A DNA stretch of 42,373 bases from an uncultured Lachnospiraceae bacterium. Its GTDB lineage: Bacteria; Bacillota; Clostridia; Lachnospirales; Lachnospiraceae. The DNA lies in NCBI GenBank assembly GCA_947177445.1, contig CAMWUL010000026.1:1-42373 (forward strand), in the 5' to 3' direction. The notes under the pieces are model-generated. The model did no database searches. It was given only the letters and a program-made list of their open reading frames with translations, and was not told the origin of the DNA. This document shows positions 8,825-17,798 of the stretch, in pieces; the first letter of the stretch is position 1, and each line of letters begins with the position of its first letter. A program made the translations under genes and the position numbers.

Positions 8825-9367
8825 TCATAAGGTTATCTGCCAGCGCCGCAGCGCAGACATAACAGGCTTATATAATATCAATGTAAGTGCTGCATTTAAT
8901 CCACCCTTAAACAAATTAAAGGGCAAAAATACTGAAAACAGCAATTCTGCAGCCGCTTCCCGCGGATATCCCATGTAAATTGGAACAATCAAATAGTTCC
9001 ATAGTATCATTACTGCTGCCTGACAGGCACACCCACAAAGAAGTCCCTGCGTAACACCATAACGTTTCCGTCTCCTTCGATAGATGCAGCTTGCTGTACA
9101 TGCGAAGGAACAGCTGGAAATAATATTCATAAGGCAGCCCCAAATTCCTGTCCCGCTGATGGTGAACATTTCCGCCACAGAAACAATTACTGCTATCACA
9201 AATGAGATAAAAGGGCCAAAAAGCAATCCGCCAATCACGATGACAATATCCTATGGATCATACTTCAAAAAAAGTACGATTGGAATGCGCCCAACCGCTG
9301 CCACGACATAAGCAAGTGCACACAGCATACCTGTTACTGCAAGTTTCTTTGTTCTTTTAATATTCAT
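8825..9367 (-). pseudogene. ribU: Riboflavin ECF transporter S component (RibU) interrupted by an in-frame amber codon
   Basis: The frame from ATG at 9367 (ribosome binding site AAGGAGG) reads MNIKRTKKLAVTGMLCAL..., a typical RibU start with a membrane helix, then meets TAG at 9251-9253 as codon 39, directly after LKYDP. Past the stop the same frame continues unbroken for 141 residues with RibU features (IGGLLFGPFISF, SGTGIWGCLMNIISS, FLPFNLFKGGLNA) to a stop at 8825. Full length would be about 180 residues, normal for the family. RibU is the membrane-embedded substrate-binding subunit that captures riboflavin for an energy-coupling-factor ABC transporter. The FMN riboswitch upstream confirms the identity. 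A single base change would restore the gene. Restart at GTG 9238 would drop the first helix and is unlikely to give a working transporter. Could be a recent null allele, a sequencing error or suppression. Confidence 0.85.
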
Positions 9368-9382
9368 TCTGAATACCTCCTT

Positions 9383-9430
9383 AAAAAAAAATTAACACCT
9401 GAAAGTATCTGAATGCCTTTCAGGTGTTAA
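9383..9430 (-). terminator. Riboswitch-controlled intrinsic terminator before ribU
   Basis: A perfect 14 bp stem (TTAACACCTGAAAG with its complement; 9392-9430) is followed on the minus strand by nine T (9383-9391) that run directly into the ribU ribosome binding site. A second CACCTGA just upstream (9434-9440 region) could compete for one arm as part of an antiterminator. This is the expression platform of the FMN riboswitch. Confidence 0.9.
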
Positions 9431-9515
9431 TTCTCAGGTGTATGGAAAATGTCATCAGTGCAAGTTTAGAAAAAGTGCAAAATCATAGTCAGATTCATTC
9501 TGACAATCTCAATAC

Positions 9516-9628
9516 ACCTTCTTTAATCCGGACTATACCGTCGGTTTTGGAATTTCACCAAACCCTGCGCTTTCACGCCCGCGGACTATAACCGCCGATC
9601 GGGAATTTCACCCTGCCCTGAAGACATT
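9516..9628 (-). promoter_or_regulatory. FMN riboswitch (RFN element)
   Basis: The minus strand carries the conserved RFN core blocks in order: TCTTCAGGGCAGGGTGAAAT, TCCCGATCGGCGGTTATAGT, CCGCGGGC, GTTTGGTGAAATTCCAAAAC and CGACGGTATAGTCCGGAT. These form the six-helix FMN aptamer. FMN binding should favour the terminator at 9383-9430 and turn off the riboflavin transporter gene. The aptamer shows no obvious damage although the gene it controls is interrupted. Confidence 0.96.
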
Positions 9629-9651
9629 CCTGATATTCAGTTGTTTCAAGC

Positions 9652-9680
9652 ATAATAGCATACGAAAAAGAAAATGTCAA
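9652..9680 (-). promoter_or_regulatory. Promoter of the FMN riboswitch/ribU transcript
   Basis: TTGACA (9675-9680) and TATTAT (9652-9657) on the minus strand, 17 bp apart, just upstream of the aptamer and only 14 bp from the stop codon of purH. Confidence 0.8.
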
Positions 9681-9693
9681 TTTCCCGTATGAA

Positions 9694-10872
9694 TCAATGG
9701 TGGAACAGTCTGATCCCGGTAAAAGCCATCACCATGTCGTACTGGTCACAGCACTGGATCACCGCATCGTCCCTGACGGATCCGCCGGGCTGGGCAATAT
9801 ATTTCACTCCGCTCTTATAGGCTCTCTCAATATTATCTGAGAAGGGGAAAAACGCATCGCTTCCCAGCGTCACATCCTGCATCTGATCCAGCCACTCCCT
9901 CTTCTCCTGGCGGGTAAACACCGGCGGCTTGGCCCGGAAAATTCTTTCCCAGGAGCCGTCTGCCAAAACATCCATGTATTCGTCGCTCATGTACACATCA
10001 ATGGCATTGTCCCTGTCCGCTCTGCCCAGTCCTTCCAAAAACTCCAGTCCCATGACCTGAGGTGACTGGCGCAGGAACCAGTTATCCGCCTTCTGGCCCG
10101 CAAGTCTGGTGCAATGGATCCGGGACTGTTGTCCGGCTCCGATGCCGATGGCCTGTCCGCCCTTTACATAGCACACAGAATTAGACTGCGTATACTTCAG
10201 GGTGATCATTGCAATCTTCATATCCAAAAGCGCCTCCGCCGGTATCACCTTGTTGGCCGTGACGATATTGGAAAACAGACCGCTGTTGATATCCAGTTCA
10301 TTCCTGCCCTGCTCAAAGGTAATACCGTACACCTGCTTTTTTTCCAGCGGAGCAGGCACATAGGAGGCATCGATCTGGATCACATTATATGCACCCTTCT
10401 TTTTCTCCTTCAGCACAGCCAGCGCCTCATCCGTATAGCCGGGAGCAATCACTCCGTCGGATACCTCTCTCTTGATCAGCCTGGCGGTATCCAGGTCACA
10501 AATATCCGAAAGAGCGATAAAATCTCCAAAGGAGGACATTCTGTCCGCGCCTCTGGCCCTGGCATAAGCACAGGCCAAAGGCGACAGCTCCCCCAGATCC
10601 TCCACCCAGTAAATTTTGGCCAGAGTCTCGTCCAGCGAAAGTCCCACCGCCGCGCCTGCAGGCGACACATGCTTAAAGGAAGCCGCTGCGGGAAGACCTG
10701 CCGCCGCCTTCAGCTCCTTCACCAGCTGCCAGCCGTTAAAGGCATCCAGAAAATTGATATAGCCCGGCCTGCCGTTTAACACTGTCACCGGCAGCTCCCC
10801 TCCGTCCTCCATATAGATTCTGGAAGGCTTTTGATTGGGATTACATCCATATTTCAACTCGATTTCTTTCAT
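9694..10872 (-). CDS. purH: Stand-alone AICAR transformylase (phosphoribosylaminoimidazolecarboxamide formyltransferase)
   Basis: 392 residues from ATG 10872; an ATG four codons earlier is also possible, but family members begin close to KEIELKYGCNPNQKPSRIY. The protein matches the C-terminal transformylase half of bifunctional PurH: it has the family's KYTQSNSVCYVKGGQAIGIGAGQQSR region, with the KH pair in SFKHVSPAG and the late QPGGSVRDD motif. It transfers a formyl group from 10-formyl-tetrahydrofolate to AICAR to give FAICAR, the ninth step of IMP synthesis, in the cytosol. The usual N-terminal IMP cyclohydrolase (MGS-like) domain is absent; the preceding gene supplies that activity as a separate PurO-type enzyme. 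Third gene of the guaB-purO-purH cluster, 68 bp after purO. Confidence 0.92.
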   Translation of the reverse strand: MKEIELKYGCNPNQKPSRIYMEDGGELPVTVLNGRPGYINFLDAFNGWQLVKELKAAAGLPAAASFKHVSPAGAAVGLSLDETLAKIYWVEDLGELSPLACAYARARGADRMSSFGDFIALSDICDLDTARLIKREVSDGVIAPGYTDEALAVLKEKKKGAYNVIQIDASYVPAPLEKKQVYGITFEQGRNELDINSGLFSNIVTANKVIPAEALLDMKIAMITLKYTQSNSVCYVKGGQAIGIGAGQQSRIHCTRLAGQKADNWFLRQSPQVMGLEFLEGLGRADRDNAIDVYMSDEYMDVLADGSWERIFRAKPPVFTRQEKREWLDQMQDVTLGSDAFFPFSDNIERAYKSGVKYIAQPGGSVRDDAVIQCCDQYDMVMAFTGIRLFHH

Positions 10873-10940
10873 AAAACTAACCATGCCTTTCCGTATATTG
10901 ACCGCCCCACGGCCATTCCTTACTCTGCATCAAGGCAGTC

Positions 10941-11660
10941 TTACTGCTCTGCCGCCCCATTTTTATTCATGATCCGGGTCTCGTAATCTCCGGACGCAAT
11001 ATCAATATACCGCACAAACAGAGAAACCTTGTTTTCCGCGTTCAGATTCTCCCAGAGCATTTGAGTAAACTCGTCAATGTTCCCTTCCACAGCCACGGTC
11101 TTGGGCTCTCCCTGAAAGCTGGGAAGCGGATTCCCGTCATGCATATAGGTATGTATGAAACGGCCCTCTCCCGGACATACATTGTCATAGGCGTAGGTGT
11201 ATCTGCAGCAGCAGGACGGATCTCCTCCATTGCTCTTCAGAATCGACATGGCAAAATCAAAGGCGCCCTCCTCAATATGCATCACACCCGAAATCCTGGG
11301 CGTATAGTTGGGACCGTCCGGTTCAAATTCACGGCATCTGAGCGACTGCTCCAGGCCAAGCCCCTTTTCCAGCCCCTCATAAATGGTATCCGTCTGATCT
11401 CCATTAGTAACAATCGTATCCTTTCCCAGCACCCGCACCGGCGCATATATGATCAGACTGGGATCCTCCAGCTTGGACGGGTCAAAGGCCTGGGTCCGGA
11501 TGCCTTCTCCTTCCGTCACAAAGACACGATTGCGGCTGTTAGAGCTCCTTCCCATAATAAAGTATGCGGCCACGGCGTATTTTCCGTCCCGGGAACGGCC
11601 TATAACGATCCCTCTCCCGGGATATGCATTGCTTTTCAGCTCCTGCTCCAGTTGCAACAT
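10941..11660 (-). CDS. purO: IMP cyclohydrolase, PurO type
   Basis: 239 residues; ATG at 11660 behind AAGGAGGAGAAGC. The sequence fits the PurO (archaeal-type) IMP cyclohydrolase family: an N-terminal YPGRGIVIGRSRDGKYAVAAYFIMGRS, then GPNYTPRISG, followed by RYTYAYDNVCPGEGRFIHTY. Enzymes of this family close the ring of FAICAR to give IMP, the last step of de novo purine synthesis. The fold is unrelated to the cyclohydrolase half of ordinary PurH. Pairing with the cyclohydrolase-free transformylase just downstream completes the two-step pathway. It lies 75 bp after guaB, with a hairpin repeat in the gap. Confidence 0.92.
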   Translation of the reverse strand: MLQLEQELKSNAYPGRGIVIGRSRDGKYAVAAYFIMGRSSNSRNRVFVTEGEGIRTQAFDPSKLEDPSLIIYAPVRVLGKDTIVTNGDQTDTIYEGLEKGLGLEQSLRCREFEPDGPNYTPRISGVMHIEEGAFDFAMSILKSNGGDPSCCCRYTYAYDNVCPGEGRFIHTYMHDGNPLPSFQGEPKTVAVEGNIDEFTQMLWENLNAENKVSLFVRYIDIASGDYETRIMNKNGAAEQ

Positions 11661-11697
11661 GCTTCTCCTCCTTCCAGGAAAAATACCTGCATCATGC

Positions 11698-11734
11698 CAA
11701 AAACACCTCGCGGAACTGCTCCGCGAAAAGTAAC
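11698..11734 (-). repeat. Partial copy (left end) of the GTTACTTTTC repeat in the guaB-purO gap
   Basis: On the minus strand GTTACTTTTC begins one base after the guaB stop codon and is followed by a perfect hairpin (CGCGGA-GCAG-TTCCGCG) and AGGTGTTTTTG, the same order as the left 37 bases of the copy at 41250 (whose hairpin has one A-C mismatch). The right half of the element is absent. A GC-rich stem followed by a short T run could also weaken transcription into purO. Confidence 0.75.
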
Positions 11735-11735
11735 C

Positions 11736-13250
<1,515 letters not shown>

Positions 13251-13266
13251 CGTTTAATTTCATATG

Positions 13267-13295
13267 AGTGTATCAAAGTTTTGCCTTAAAGTCAA
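13267..13295 (-). promoter_or_regulatory. Promoter of guaB
   Basis: TTGACT (13290-13295) and TACACT (13267-13272) with a 17 bp spacer on the minus strand, between the upstream gene and guaB. Confidence 0.6.
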
Positions 13296-13310
13296 TGATA
13301 AGTTTGACCT

Positions 13311-14894
13311 TTAATCCTCCTGAAACCTCTCAATTATACATTTATGCTTCCTGTCCTTTTTGTCATAGCTGATTCCCACTAATAGAATCTCACCGGCATA
13401 TTCTTTCAATGCTCCGGCATACTCACGGCTTCTGATCTGACTGATCGCTCCCTCCGCCGCAGTATCCCATTTCAGCTCCACCACCATTGCCGGCTTATCG
13501 GAATGCTTTCTTGGAATAAAGGCAATATCCGCAAATCCTTTTCCGGCCGGCATCTCCCTAATCAACGTATAATCCTTTCTCGCGCAATAATAGGCAAGCG
13601 TAATCGCACAGCTCAATGATAGTTCGTTATGATATGCCAGCACAGATGTATTTGCCGCATGTATGCTGTCCAGTCCTTGCGCAACAGCCTCTCCGTCCCC
13701 TTGTAAAGTAGCTTTAAGCAACGCCTCCGAAGCACGCAGCGATCTCGCAATTTCTTCCCATCCGCTGCTTTCCATAGCGTTCTCAAATTCGTCCGCCACT
13801 TCCTGGTTGGGAATATATGCCTCCTGCTCCTTCCCATCATACGCCAGGTATCCCAGATGAATCAGCAGTGTCATCACATCATCCCTGCTTCTGACACCAG
13901 TCATGTCATTTTGGAACTTCTGCGGATTTATCTTGCATCGCTGTCCTCCCAGCATTCCTATCACGGCATCCTTCAACCCGTCAAAATCCATATCAATATA
14001 CATCTTAAGTGCTTCATAAGTCTCGGTTCCTGTCCAATAATTACCAAATTCCCGACTCAGCATAGCCTCGACAACGGAACGCGGGCTGTACACGGAGCCG
14101 ACTCTGCTAAAATAGTATCCGTCATACCAGTGCTTCGCTTCCTCAAATTCCATATGATATCGCCCGCACAAATCACAAACTTCCATTTCCGTAAATCCCA
14201 CATACTCTGACAAAGCTCCTGGATTAACCATGGTAAATTCTTTAAAATTATTTAATGCAGACTGTGTTCCATATTTTTTTACAGGTAAAATACCCGTCAT
14301 ATAAGCCAGCCTTATATATTTTGAGGCAGGTGCACTTTTAAACAAACCTCTCAAAAGACCAATATATTCTTCCTGCGCCTTTTCATCAAATCGGTCCTCA
14401 CGAAACAAACAATCCCACTCATCAATAATAACTACAAACTTTTCTCCCTCTGCCTGATTAATATTTGCCAGTGCCAGGGGCAGTGAATCGACTTCTTTAT
14501 CAATCACTTCCGGATATTCTGTCCTAAGCTCACTGATAACCTCTCTTTGGAGTACAGTCTGAACCTGCCTTGCATTTCCTGCCATAGTTCTAAACCAGGA
14601 TATATCCAAATATAATACGGAAGATTTATTGATCTGTTTCTCGTAAGAAAAATCCAACGCAATCTGCAGATTTTCGAACAGTCTGTGAGAATTGCAGGAT
14701 TTATCATAGTATGCCGCCAGCATTTTCGCCGCCATAGATTTGCCGAAGCGTCTCGGCCTGCTGACGCACAGATACTTCTGTTCAGTCTCAAGAACCTTAT
14801 TCGTAAAAGCAATCAGTCCTGACTTGTCCTGATAGATCTCTGAATTCACCGATTCTTCAAATGCCTCATTTCCGGGATTCAGATAAATCCCCAT
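13311..14894 (-). CDS. AAA-ATPase-like protein with C-terminal PD-(D/E)XK nuclease-like domain
   Basis: 527 residues, ATG at 14894 behind AAGGAGG. The N-terminal half fits the AAA-ATPase-like family (Pfam AAA-ATPase_like) that is highly expanded in gut Bacteroidetes and Clostridia: start MGIYLNPGNEAFEESVNSEIYQDKS (given in part), P-loop SRPRRFGKSM and Walker B VVIIDEWDCLF. The C-terminal ~110 residues fit PDDEXK_9: Asp in GFADIAFIP and the E-x-K of VVELKWD, followed by a conserved Gln/Ser (ISQIRSREYA). The biochemical role of this family is not settled; links to mobile elements or nucleic-acid defence are suggested by its patchy distribution. Stand-alone; the guaB promoter follows its stop. 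Lower GC than guaB and repeated paralogues are common, compatible with transfer. Confidence 0.85.
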   Translation of the reverse strand: MGIYLNPGNEAFEESVNSEIYQDKSGLIAFTNKVLETEQKYLCVSRPRRFGKSMAAKMLAAYYDKSCNSHRLFENLQIALDFSYEKQINKSSVLYLDISWFRTMAGNARQVQTVLQREVISELRTEYPEVIDKEVDSLPLALANINQAEGEKFVVIIDEWDCLFREDRFDEKAQEEYIGLLRGLFKSAPASKYIRLAYMTGILPVKKYGTQSALNNFKEFTMVNPGALSEYVGFTEMEVCDLCGRYHMEFEEAKHWYDGYYFSRVGSVYSPRSVVEAMLSREFGNYWTGTETYEALKMYIDMDFDGLKDAVIGMLGGQRCKINPQKFQNDMTGVRSRDDVMTLLIHLGYLAYDGKEQEAYIPNQEVADEFENAMESSGWEEIARSLRASEALLKATLQGDGEAVAQGLDSIHAANTSVLAYHNELSLSCAITLAYYCARKDYTLIREMPAGKGFADIAFIPRKHSDKPAMVVELKWDTAAEGAISQIRSREYAGALKEYAGEILLVGISYDKKDRKHKCIIERFQED

Positions 14895-14997
14895 ACTGCA
14901 TCACCCTCCTTACAGCCATCCAGGCAACGCCGCGTCCTGCCGCAGAAAGCATTTCCATATTGCTGCATGAAACAGATGTTACAGCTTCGGCCCTTCC

Positions 14998-15498
14998 TCA
15001 GTCGGAAAACACCTTTCGCGGAGCAACATTTTTCATGATCTTGATCATTTCCGGCGAAGGGCTCAGCAAAAGCTTCTCCCCGCCTTCATAATACATGGCA
15101 TAGCGCAGATCCGGCTTTTCCTCAATACCAATGCTATAATCTTTCTGCTTTACATTGCGGTTTTTGTAATTGTCCAGATGATAGCTCTTGATGGGAGCAA
15201 GGATCTCCACCTTGTCCAGGCTGTATGTGGCCACACGCTTCCTCCTGGATTTGGCCATCACCTTATCGATAACCAGCTCCTTATCCAGGTACAGATACTC
15301 ATATTCCAGATCCGTGAACAGATTCACGAAATATGCGCCCACACCTGTCACCACGGCAAGAATCATCAGAATTACATTCATAGTCAAAAACATCAGCAGC
15401 GCCAATGCCACCGTCAGCATGATCAACAAATATTTAAAAAACTTACCCAAAATGGAAGGCTTTGCCTTCACAAGACATTCAACATATGCTTCACTCAT
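14998..15498 (-). CDS. Small membrane protein, DUF6106-like
   Basis: 166 residues; ATG at 15498. Two adjacent hydrophobic segments (about residues 18-40 and 43-62) are followed by a soluble domain of mixed strands and helices (LEYEYLYLDKELVIDKV..., SLDKVEILAP). This layout agrees with the DUF6106 family of Clostridia, from memory rather than from a search. No catalytic motif is visible. The protein sits in the cell membrane with most of its mass probably cytosolic. It is transcribed divergently from the membrane protein at 15715 and stands 103 bp before the AAA-ATPase gene. Confidence 0.7.
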   Translation of the reverse strand: MSEAYVECLVKAKPSILGKFFKYLLIMLTVALALLMFLTMNVILMILAVVTGVGAYFVNLFTDLEYEYLYLDKELVIDKVMAKSRRKRVATYSLDKVEILAPIKSYHLDNYKNRNVKQKDYSIGIEEKPDLRYAMYYEGGEKLLLSPSPEMIKIMKNVAPRKVFSD

Positions 15499-15528
15499 TT
15501 TCCCACCCTAAATCCCTTTCCGTTATAA

Positions 15529-15556
15529 TTTATATTCATATAATATGATATCTCAA
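15529..15556 (-). promoter_or_regulatory. Promoter of the DUF6106-like gene
   Basis: TTGAGA (15551-15556) and TATAAA (15529-15534), 16 bp apart on the minus strand, about 30 bp before the start codon. Confidence 0.45.
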
Positions 15557-15635
15557 CTTCCCCGAACTTGCAAGACAACTTTCCCAAATCCGCCCCTTTT
15601 TATCCTTTTTTTAGATTCTGGTTAGACCGGATTCA

Positions 15636-15664
15636 TTGACAATGTGTCTCCCGCCCCGTATTAT
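15636..15664 (+). promoter_or_regulatory. Promoter of the membrane-anchored protein at 15715
   Basis: TTGACA (15636-15641) and TATTAT (15659-15664) with a 17 bp spacer, 50 bp before the start codon; a near-consensus sigma-A promoter. Confidence 0.75.
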
Positions 15665-15714
15665 AATAATTGTCACAGACAAATCATTATTTCAAAGGCG
15701 GAAGGCGGACAATT

Positions 15715-16464
15715 ATGCCGGTAATGGACGAATTCAAAGAGGAACGGGAAGCCCTGAAGCACGGGACTCCAAAACAGAAATTTTCGTATTTCATGGACTA
15801 TTACAAATGGCACTTGGTTGCGGGGATCGCAATCATCGGAATTGTGGTATCTCTGATCCATCAGATAGCCACGAGCAAGGATACGGCGCTGTATGTATGC
15901 CTGATCAATGCGGTGGAGCGCGGCTTCGGAGAAAACAGCTCCGGGGACAGGGATCCCTTCATGGAATATGCCGGCATCGACCCGGGCGCCTACAGCATCA
16001 TATACGACACCTCTGTCCAGGTCAATTCCGGCTCCCCCGACGAGGTTGCCTCTGCCCAGAAGCTGATGGTATATATTGCCGCCGCAGAGCTGGACGTGAT
16101 CGTCACCAATCCCTCCTCGCTGGAACGATATGCCTATCAGGATGACTTTATGGATCTGCGGGAGCTTCTCACACCGGAGCAGTTTGACCGGTACGAACCC
16201 TTCTTTTATTATGTAGACGGAGAGATTATAAAAGAATTCGAAGCTGCCTCCGAGGCTTTGGACACCGATTATGTACTCCAGGCTCCGAATCCCCGGAAAC
16301 CGGAAAACATGCAGGATCCCATCCCTGTGGGAATATATCTGGACGGCTGTGAATCCATCCGGGAGGATTACTATTTTCAGCAGGATGAGGTGGTACTCAG
16401 CGTGCTGGTGAATACCACCCGGCCCGATACAGCAGCTCTGTATATTGATTATCTGATGCAATAA
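15715..16464 (+). CDS. Membrane-anchored extracytoplasmic protein of unknown function
   Basis: 249 residues from ATG 15715, set by GGAAGGCGG upstream; an in-frame TTG at 15670 lies at the promoter and is not credible. A short charged N-terminus (PVMDEFKEEREALKHGTPKQK) and an aromatic stretch (FSYFMDYYKWH) lead into one membrane helix at about residues 36-55 (LVAGIAIIGIVVSLIH). The remaining ~190 residues look like an extracellular alpha/beta domain reminiscent of solute-binding lobes (LDVIVTNPSSLERYAYQDDFMDLRELLTPEQ). Proteins with this N-terminus are frequent in Lachnospiraceae, but I know no function. Monocistronic, between its own promoter and a hairpin. Confidence 0.8.
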   Translation: MPVMDEFKEEREALKHGTPKQKFSYFMDYYKWHLVAGIAIIGIVVSLIHQIATSKDTALYVCLINAVERGFGENSSGDRDPFMEYAGIDPGAYSIIYDTSVQVNSGSPDEVASAQKLMVYIAAAELDVIVTNPSSLERYAYQDDFMDLRELLTPEQFDRYEPFFYYVDGEIIKEFEAASEALDTDYVLQAPNPRKPENMQDPIPVGIYLDGCESIREDYYFQQDEVVLSVLVNTTRPDTAALYIDYLMQ

Positions 16465-16490
16465 TACACTTCCTCTGGATACTTAAATGC

Positions 16491-16526
16491 AAAAAAAACC
16501 GGGATACAGCTTCCTGTATCCCGGTT
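16491..16526 (-). terminator. Intrinsic terminator after the lipoprotein gene
   Basis: A perfect 13 bp stem (AACCGGGATACAG and its complement, 4 nt loop) is followed on the minus strand by eight T. It lies between two convergent genes; the plus-strand side has no T run, so it mainly serves the minus-strand lipoprotein gene but may also stop the plus-strand gene. Confidence 0.9.
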
Positions 16527-16535
16527 CAGCCTTCC

Positions 16536-17717
16536 CTAATTCTGCTCTGAATCATAGAAAATCTCCAAAACCTGGAAATCATCCTGTTCCAGACTCATCT
16601 CCAGAGAAACCCTGGACTCACTGTCCTGAAAGGTGTACATCAACGTTCCGTTTTCGTCAACCGCCGCCAACTCCGTGTAGGTTTTGGTTTCAATATCATA
16701 ACAGAGCAGCCTGCCCACCCTCGAAAGCGACGATCCGCGGTAGTTAACAATAACCATTCTGTCCAGTACCGCATAGGAAAAAAAATCCCCCTCCTTCTCC
16801 AGCACATCCTTCGGCAGTTCAATCCATTCCATTGTATCTGCCTTATGGTCATATACATACAAACGCTTGTCACTGTCATAGCTCGTCCGCCAGGCACAGA
16901 CCCTTCCGTTGGAGATTGGATTCAGCACCGGAACTGTGGTTTCCAGAAGGAGCGAATCCCCCGTATCCATATTCCGAAACTGCAGGCGGTATATGTCCTC
17001 TGCCGTCTCACAGAAGGTAAACATCCGATTCATAACAGAAATGTGTTCGTAGGGGGTGCCTGCGATTCCCTCCTGAAGCCTTGTCAGCGTTCCTGATGTC
17101 AGGTCGTACTCATATGCGCTGAAGCCCTCCTCACCCGCCTTACTGTCATACCAATACACTCTGTTTCCGCAGACAGCCGGCGTAACCGTCCAAATGTCTG
17201 AATTCATGTCCGCTTTGCTGATAATGATTTCCGGTGAAGCGCTTCCGTCCAGCGGCATTGCCTGCAATCGCCACCCCTCGTCGCCATAGTCCTCCCAAAC
17301 CAGAGTGCTTTCATCGCAGACCATGTCGGAAATCTCCACGCACCAGTCCTCATCATACTGGTATATCAGCGCACAACTCCCGCTTTCCTTGTCATAGGCC
17401 CATATCTGGGTATTATACTGGGGTTCAAATTCCTTATTGTTTCCTGTCTCCTGATCCAACAAATAATCTCCAAAATAAGCAAGATAAAACACAGTATCCC
17501 CGTTGGCACAAAAGCAGCCGCTGATAGCATTCTCTGGCATGAACGGAGCAATCCGGGTGACCTGTGGCATGCGCTCCAGATATTCCACCTCCTGGTACAT
17601 GCCCTTCCGAATCTCTTCTTCCTCCACCACGCGAATCGTCTCTACAGGCTTTGGGTCTGCGCCGCAGGCTGTCAGAATCACAAAGAGAAATGACAGCAGT
17701 ATGGTGCTTTTTTTCAT
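16536..17717 (-). CDS. Lipoprotein of unknown function, probable beta-propeller
   Basis: 393 residues, ATG at 17717 behind GAGGAGGGG. Residues 1-19 are a lipoprotein signal peptide with lipobox LTAC-G, so the mature protein should be tethered by Cys18/19 to the outer face of the membrane. The rest contains recurring short blocks of the kind GNRVYWYDSKAG, YEYDLTSGTLTRL, LYVYDHKADTMEWIELP and LLCYDIETKTYTEL, spaced like the blades of a YWTD/DUF5050-type beta-propeller. No catalytic residues stand out. It begins 82 bp after gatB on the same strand; a TATAAT lies in the gap without a good -35, so it may be partly co-transcribed with the gat operon. Confidence 0.82.
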   Translation of the reverse strand: MKKSTILLSFLFVILTACGADPKPVETIRVVEEEEIRKGMYQEVEYLERMPQVTRIAPFMPENAISGCFCANGDTVFYLAYFGDYLLDQETGNNKEFEPQYNTQIWAYDKESGSCALIYQYDEDWCVEISDMVCDESTLVWEDYGDEGWRLQAMPLDGSASPEIIISKADMNSDIWTVTPAVCGNRVYWYDSKAGEEGFSAYEYDLTSGTLTRLQEGIAGTPYEHISVMNRMFTFCETAEDIYRLQFRNMDTGDSLLLETTVPVLNPISNGRVCAWRTSYDSDKRLYVYDHKADTMEWIELPKDVLEKEGDFFSYAVLDRMVIVNYRGSSLSRVGRLLCYDIETKTYTELAAVDENGTLMYTFQDSESRVSLEMSLEQDDFQVLEIFYDSEQN

Positions 17718-17798
17718 GACATCCCCTCCTCTTCTCTTGATCAGCGAATTATATACCTGACTGCAGCCGCCTTCCTCTTTTGCGCAATAATTATGCTG

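Noticed and set aside
8825..9238. Short RibU-like ORF from GTG 9238 taken as a complete gene
   Set aside because: It lacks the first membrane helix, which is encoded in the same frame upstream of the TAG next to the true ribosome binding site.
10114..10779. 221-codon plus-strand ORF antisense to purH
   Set aside because: Shadow frame on the opposite strand of a conserved gene; no ribosome binding site or recognisable domain.
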